Assembly (NCBI RefSeq): GCF_016862215.1 | Contig: NZ_BOMN01000054.1 | Location: 41,050 to 105,049 of the forward strand | Origin: Winogradskya humida | Lineage (GTDB): Bacteria; Actinomycetota; Actinomycetes; Mycobacteriales; Micromonosporaceae | Reading direction: 5' to 3' | Length of the DNA: 64,000 nt | Shown: in pieces, positions 60,220-64,000 of the stretch | How the letters are laid out: every line of letters starts with the position of its first letter | How positions within the stretch are numbered: position 1 is the stretch's first letter | The notes under the pieces: model-generated | Seen by the model: the letters and a program-made list of their open reading frames with translations, nothing else | The model's database searches: none | Told to the model about the DNA's origin: nothing | Made by a program: the position numbers and the translations under genes

Positions 60220-60423
60220 TCACTGTTCCGGGCGGGCTGCCCGGGCCGTCTCGATTCGGTCCCGGGCGCCGTCCAGCCAGCGCTGACAGACGTCGGCCAG
60301 CTTCTCGCCGCGCTCCCACAGCGCCAGGGACTCCTCCAGCGAGGCCCCGCCCTGCTCCAGCTTCTCGACAACCGTGGCCAGCTCACCACGGGCCTGCTCG
60401 TAGCTGAGCTTCTCGTCGCTCAT
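60220..60423 (-). CDS. xseB: Exodeoxyribonuclease VII small subunit
   Basis: 67 residues. LSYEQARGELATVVEKLEQGGASLEESLALWERGEKLADVCQRWLDGARDRIE is the complete XseB signature (helix pair with LEESLALWERGE). Pairs with the large subunit, whose stop codon it overlaps by ATGA. Acts in single-strand DNA degradation and repair in the cytoplasm. Confidence 0.96.
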   Translation of the reverse strand: MSDEKLSYEQARGELATVVEKLEQGGASLEESLALWERGEKLADVCQRWLDGARDRIETARAARPEQ

Positions 60424-61643
60424 TTCTGCTCCTGTACCTCGGTGCTCAGCTCGCCGTCCGCCAGCCGTACGCGCAGAACGTCCCCCGCCGCGACCTCGTC
60501 CGCGGCCCGGACCACGTGGCCGTCGGCGCGCTGCACGATCGCGTAGCCCCGCTCCAGGGTCGCCTTGGGCGAGAGCCCCCGCAGCCGGGCGAGGGTGTGC
60601 CGCAGGTCGTCGTCGGCCCGGCGCAGCCTGTTCTCCAGACTCCGCGTGGCCCGGTCGCGCAGCTGCCCGACCTCGCGTTCCCGCTGGTCGACGAGGGTCT
60701 CGGGGCGGGCCATCACGGGCCGCGAGCGCCAGGACTCCAGCCGGTGCGCCTCCCGGTCGAGCTGGGTGATCACCGCCCGGTCCAGCCGCCGCCGGGCCTG
60801 GGTGATCAGCTGGGTCTCCTCGTCGAGGTCCGGCACGATCCGTTTGGCGGCGTCGGTGGGGGTGGAGGCGCGCAGGTCGGCGACATAATCCACCAGCGGC
60901 GCGTCCGTCTCGTGCCCGATCGCGCTGACCACGGGGGTGCGGCAGCCGAACACGGCCCGGCAGAGCGCCTCGTCGGAGAAGGGCAGTAGGTCCTCGACGC
61001 TGCCCCCGCCGCGGGCGAGCACGATGACGTCGACGGTGTCGTCGTTGTCCAGGACCTTGAGCGCGTCGATGATCTGGGGCACCGCGGTCGGCCCCTGCAC
61101 CGGCACGTTGATCGTGCGGAACTCCACGCTCGGCCAGCGGCGGCGGGTGTTCATCAGCACGTCCCGCTCGGCGGCGGACGCCCTGCCGGTGATCAGCCCG
61201 ATGCGCTGCGGCAGGAACGGCAGCCGCCGCTTGCGGTCGCGGGCGAACAGCCCCTCGGCGGCGAGCAGCTTCTTCAGCCGCTCCAGCCTCGCGAGCAGCT
61301 CACCGAGGCCGACCTGGCGGATCTCGTCGGCGCGCAGGCTCAGCGAACCGCGGGCGGGATAGAACTCGGGCTTGGCGTGCATGGTTACCCGGGCACCCTC
61401 GGTGAGCCCCGGAGCTCCGGCGTCGAGCACGTCGCGGTGCGCGGTCACGGTCAGACTGAGATCGGCCGAGGGGTCACGCAGGGTCAGGAAGACCACGCTG
61501 GCACCGGGGCGGCGGCTGATCTGGGCCACCTGGCCGTCCACCCAGACCCAGCCGAGGCGGGCCACCCAGGCGCCCACCTTCTGGCTCACGACCCGGACGG
61601 GCCACGGCTCGTCGGCGGTCGGTTTGGCGTCGGGCTCCGTCAC
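60420..61643 (-). CDS. xseA: Exodeoxyribonuclease VII large subunit
   Basis: 407 residues. N-terminal OB fold (VSQKVGAWVARLGWVWVDGQVAQISRRPGASVVFLTLRD), catalytic core RIGLITGRASAAERDVLMNTRRRWP, DVIVLARGGGSVEDLLPFSDEALCRAVF, VVSAIGHETDAPLVDYVADLRASTPTDAA, then a coiled coil and C-terminal RGYAIVQRADG. GTG 61643 (VTEPDAKPTADEPWPV) fits the family length; an ATG at 61691 would run through the neighbouring 39-bp repeat array. Confidence 0.95.
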   Translation of the reverse strand: MTEPDAKPTADEPWPVRVVSQKVGAWVARLGWVWVDGQVAQISRRPGASVVFLTLRDPSADLSLTVTAHRDVLDAGAPGLTEGARVTMHAKPEFYPARGSLSLRADEIRQVGLGELLARLERLKKLLAAEGLFARDRKRRLPFLPQRIGLITGRASAAERDVLMNTRRRWPSVEFRTINVPVQGPTAVPQIIDALKVLDNDDTVDVIVLARGGGSVEDLLPFSDEALCRAVFGCRTPVVSAIGHETDAPLVDYVADLRASTPTDAAKRIVPDLDEETQLITQARRRLDRAVITQLDREAHRLESWRSRPVMARPETLVDQREREVGQLRDRATRSLENRLRRADDDLRHTLARLRGLSPKATLERGYAIVQRADGHVVRAADEVAAGDVLRVRLADGELSTEVQEQK

Positions 61644-61661
61644 CCGGACCACCCTACGGGC

Positions 61662-61817
61662 TCGGCTTCCCTCGTCCTCGAGCCCGGCCACCCGCCGGGT
61701 TCAGCTTTCGTCGTCGTCCAGGCCGGCCACCCGCCGGGTTCAGCTCTCGTCGTCGTCCAGGCCGGCCACCCGCTGGGTTCAGCTCTCGTCGTCCTCCAGC
61801 CCCGCTACCCGGCGGGT
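61662..61817. repeat. 39-bp tandem repeat duplicating a gene 3' end
   Basis: Four head-to-tail 39-base copies at 61662, 61701, 61740 and 61779. The copy at 61779-61817 is the coding end (TRRVAGLEDDES, stop) of the membrane gene on the minus strand. The others repeat the same codons and stop outside the gene. Confidence 0.97.
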
Positions 61818-62324
61818 GAGGGCTACGGTCAGCAGCACAACGAGCCCCAGGTAGCCCCAGAAGAGCAGGTCGGCGATCAGGTGCTGGCTGTCGACGTGCC
61901 ACCGGGAGCCCGCGTCGCGCGCCAGGATCGTGAACGGGTATCCGTGCCGCTCGCTGAACGCAGTCATGCAGCAGACCGTGTCGTTCGCGGGGATCGCGCT
62001 GACCACCACCCCGGCGACCATCACGGCCGCCCCCACGACATAGCCCAGGATCCCCGGGCGGGCGCCGATCCAGGCGAGCGAGACCAGCAGGACCCCGCCG
62101 ACCAGGACGATGAAATGGAAGAAGACGTACGCGCCGTCGGGCGTGCCGTCGGAGCGGTCCAGCTCGACGAGCAGGTTGAGCACGGCGATCGCGATCGAGA
62201 ACCAGCCGACGATCAGCCGCAGCGCGACGCCGAAGGAACCCCACAGGCCGGGGCCTTCCTCGTCCTCCTCGGGCTCCGCCGCCGGGTGGTCGGTGGCGGG
62301 ACCCACGTTGCCAACGGCGCTCAT
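61779..62324 (-). CDS. Four-helix membrane protein A
   Basis: 181 residues, unrecognised. Acidic N-terminus (EPEEDEEGPG), helices GVALRLIVGWFSIAIAVLNLLV, VFFHFIVLVGGVLLVSLAWI, GYVVGAAVMVAGVVVSAI and LIADLLFWGYLGLVVLLTVALTRR. A CC pair (DTVCCMTAF) precedes SERHGYPFTILARDAG. The next gene (62353-62814) has a similar F..G.P....L.....D.LFW layout, so the two look like tandem paralogues. Its 3' codons are the source of the 39-bp repeat. Function is unknown. Confidence 0.8.
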   Translation of the reverse strand: MSAVGNVGPATDHPAAEPEEDEEGPGLWGSFGVALRLIVGWFSIAIAVLNLLVELDRSDGTPDGAYVFFHFIVLVGGVLLVSLAWIGARPGILGYVVGAAVMVAGVVVSAIPANDTVCCMTAFSERHGYPFTILARDAGSRWHVDSQHLIADLLFWGYLGLVVLLTVALTRRVAGLEDDES

Positions 62325-62352
62325 CGCCCGAGTATCGCGCCCGGCAGTCCGG

Positions 62353-62814
62353 TTACGTGCGGAAACGCCGCTTGTTGATCACGGCGGCGACCAGTAACCC
62401 CGCCATGGCCCAGAAGTACAGGTCGCCGAGGACGTGCAGGAAATCCGGGACCTCCCAGCTGGCCTTCGCCGCGAGGTCCTGAGCGGCATCCGACATCTCG
62501 GCCGTCGCGCCCTTGTTCAGCCACTCGTACGGCCAGCCGCGCCACGTGTTGAAGGCCCACATACCGGACAACTGGGACCGTACGGCGAGCAACCCGGCAG
62601 CCATACCCACCAGCGCCACCCCGGTGGTGATCACCGCCGTCGGGACCAGCGGCAGCGCGACCCGGTGCGGCATCAGCAGCACCAGCCCGGCGGCGGCCAG
62701 CACCACACCGACGATCAGATCGCGGACGAAGCCGTCGAGTGTGAGGTTCAGCAGCAGCCAGGTCAGCCCGAGCACCAGGGTGACGGCGCCGAGGAAGATC
62801 CGGAGTGCGCGCAT
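62353..62814 (-). CDS. Four-helix membrane protein B
   Basis: 153 residues: FLGAVTLVLGLTWLLLNL, LIVGVVLAAAGLVLLM, TAVITTGVALVGMAAGLLA and VLGDLYFWAMAGLLVAAVIN, with WAFNTWRGWPYEWLNKG between helices 3 and 4. Weak resemblance to membrane protein A next to it, suggesting a local duplication. Function is unknown. It is divergent from ispH. Confidence 0.8.
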   Translation of the reverse strand: MRALRIFLGAVTLVLGLTWLLLNLTLDGFVRDLIVGVVLAAAGLVLLMPHRVALPLVPTAVITTGVALVGMAAGLLAVRSQLSGMWAFNTWRGWPYEWLNKGATAEMSDAAQDLAAKASWEVPDFLHVLGDLYFWAMAGLLVAAVINKRRFRT

Positions 62815-62887
62815 CGCGACTTTCTACCAGGTTGTGGTGCTCATCGCTGCCCGCGGATTCCTGGCCGGTTGCACGTACCATTGCCGG

Positions 62888-63883
62888 GTGACTTCTGCGA
62901 AGCGTGTCCTCCTCGCCAAGCCCCGGGGCTACTGTGCCGGCGTCGACCGCGCGGTCCAGACCGTGGAGGAGGCGCTCACCCTCTACGGCGCCCCCGTCTA
63001 CGTCCGCAAGCAGATCGTGCACAACAAACACGTGGTGAGCACGCTCGAAGCCCGTGGCGCGATCTTCGTCGAGGAGAACGAGGAGGTGCCCGAGGGCTCC
63101 ACCGTCGTCTTCTCCGCCCACGGCGTCGCCCCCGAGGTCCACGAGCAGGCCCGCGCGCGCAACCTCAAGGCGATCGACGCGACCTGCCCGCTGGTCACCA
63201 AGGTGCATCACGAGGCCAAGCGGTTCGCGAGCGAGGACTACGACATCCTGCTCATCGGTCACGAGGGCCACGAGGAGGTCATCGGTACGGCCGGCGAGGC
63301 GCCCGCCCACATCCAGCTGGTCGACGGCCCCGACGACGTCGAGAACGTCGTGGTCCGCGACCCGTCGAAGGTGGTCTGGCTCTCCCAGACGACCCTGTCG
63401 GTCGACGAGACCATGGAAACCGTCGCCCGGCTCAAGACCCGGCTCCCGCTGCTGCAGTCCCCGCCCAGCGACGACATCTGCTACGCGACCTCCAACCGCC
63501 AGCACGTGATCAAGGAGATCGCCCCCGACTGCGACGTCGTCATCGTCGTCGGCTCCACCAACTCCTCCAACTCGGTCCGCCTCGTCGAGGTCGCCCTCGG
63601 CGCCGGAGCCCGCGCCGGCCACCTGGTCGACTACGCCTCCGAGATCCAGGACGAGTGGCTCGAAGGCGCCTCGACGGTCGGCGTCAGCTCGGGCGCCAGC
63701 GTCCCGGACGACCTGGTGATGGAGGTCCTCGCGTTCCTCGCTGACCGCGGCTTCGGCGAGGTCACCGAATACACCACCGCCGAGGAACGCCTCACCTTCT
63801 CCCTCCCCCAGGAGCTCCGCCGCGACATGAAGGCCGCCGCAGCAGCCCGCGAGCTGGCAGCCGCCGCAACCGCCCGCGCCTGA
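62888..63883 (+). CDS. ispH: HMB-PP reductase
   Basis: 331 residues. Last enzyme of the MEP isoprenoid pathway, producing IPP and DMAPP with a [4Fe-4S] cluster. The three cluster Cys are in KPRGYCAGVDRAV, AIDATCPLVTKVHHEA and DICYATSNRQH; catalytic Glu lies in HEEVIGTAGE and the His residues in NKHVVS and SAHGV. GTG 62888 gives the expected length. Isopentenyl products would feed the cis-prenyltransferase at 49708. The gene ends with an Ala-rich tail and runs straight into a 16-bp tandem array that copies its stop region. Confidence 0.96.
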   Translation: MTSAKRVLLAKPRGYCAGVDRAVQTVEEALTLYGAPVYVRKQIVHNKHVVSTLEARGAIFVEENEEVPEGSTVVFSAHGVAPEVHEQARARNLKAIDATCPLVTKVHHEAKRFASEDYDILLIGHEGHEEVIGTAGEAPAHIQLVDGPDDVENVVVRDPSKVVWLSQTTLSVDETMETVARLKTRLPLLQSPPSDDICYATSNRQHVIKEIAPDCDVVIVVGSTNSSNSVRLVEVALGAGARAGHLVDYASEIQDEWLEGASTVGVSSGASVPDDLVMEVLAFLADRGFGEVTEYTTAEERLTFSLPQELRRDMKAAAAARELAAAATARA

Positions 63884-64000
63884 CCGCGCCCGCGCCTGAC
63901 CGCGCCCGCGCCTGACCGCGCCCGCGCCTGACCGCGCCCGCGCCTGACCGCGCCCGCGCCCGCCCGCGCCCGCGCCTGACCGCGCCCGCGCCCGCCCGCG
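63875..64000. repeat. 16-bp tandem array starting in the ispH stop region, continuing past the window
   Basis: CGCGCCTGACCGCGCC occurs five times in perfect tandem from 63875 to 63954, then as variants at 63955 and 63987 and a perfect copy at 63971. The first copy contains the last codons and TGA of ispH. Confidence 0.97.

Overview
The window is high-GC actinomycete chromosome, most likely Micromonosporaceae and Actinoplanes-like. The basis is strong third-position G/C bias, frequent GTG starts, many ATGA/GTGA gene overlaps, and several characteristic families: mycosin, an acyl-CoA carboxylase epsilon-like peptide, an ECF42 sigma factor with its YCII partner, a GlpX-DUF4245 pair, SCO6745 and GPP34 proteins, GTP-type PEP carboxykinase, and two PknB-like kinases. 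The genus is an inference. I see no rRNA, tRNA, CRISPR array, prophage or complete insertion sequence.

Layout. 1-4.2 kb: the end of a cell-wall glycopolymer locus (TagF-like glycerophosphotransferase, GT-D glycosyltransferase), then a GPP34 protein. 4.2-14.2 kb: phosphosugar mutase, Ser/Thr kinase, M20 amidohydrolase, DUF4349 lipoprotein, metallo-hydrolase, two actinobacterial unknowns and a GNAT protein. 14.2-18.3 kb: a divergent NTF2-like / YCII-ECF42 module, a gamma-glutamylcyclotransferase-like protein and an LpdA-type flavoprotein. 19.5-23.4 kb: an operon of circularly permuted ATP-grasp, alpha-E, transglutaminase-like protein and TetR regulator. 23.4-27.8 kb: biotin carboxylase/BCCP and a PadR-regulated DrrAB-type ABC exporter. 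27.8-42.1 kb: a giant kinase, an accE-like peptide, an isolated lower-GC type VII secretion substrate/mycosin module, Maf, an M50 peptidase, the carboxyltransferase beta subunit and a giant repeat-rich membrane-anchored protein. 42.1-53.1 kb: BirA, a PH-domain protein, two GtrA proteins, an ECF sigma with a fused zinc-finger-like tail, PckG, an isoprenoid operon (FAD reductase, cis-prenyltransferase), an EamA exporter, a LysR regulator and OtsB. 53.3-64 kb: PIN-PhoH ATPase, a secreted transglycosylase-like protein, trypsin-like protease, rhomboid, a DMT pseudogene, GlpX, DUF4245, an LppX-like lipoprotein, exonuclease VII, two membrane proteins and IspH.

How the genes work together. The carboxylase parts (biotin carboxylase/BCCP, epsilon-like peptide, carboxyltransferase, biotin ligase) are spread over 19 kb and would together supply acyl-CoA carboxylation. 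PckG and GlpX are gluconeogenic, and the phosphosugar mutase and OtsB are sugar-phosphate enzymes; pckG has a CebR-like operator and a CRP-like site upstream. IspH, the cis-prenyltransferase and the FAD reductase fit polyprenyl metabolism. The secreted transglycosylase-like gene has a perfect CRP-type palindrome upstream and a strong intrinsic terminator downstream.

The most unusual structural theme is short tandem arrays (periods 14, 15, 16, 22, 31, 34 and 39 bp) at gene boundaries. Several copy the 3' end of a gene, stop codon included, and one inserts Gly/Pro/Met repeats at the start of the ECF42 sigma factor. Other signals are a 67-bp TA-flanked inverted-repeat element, a symmetric divergent promoter-like palindrome in the ECF42 module, and the isolated type VII module with a TTA leucine codon.
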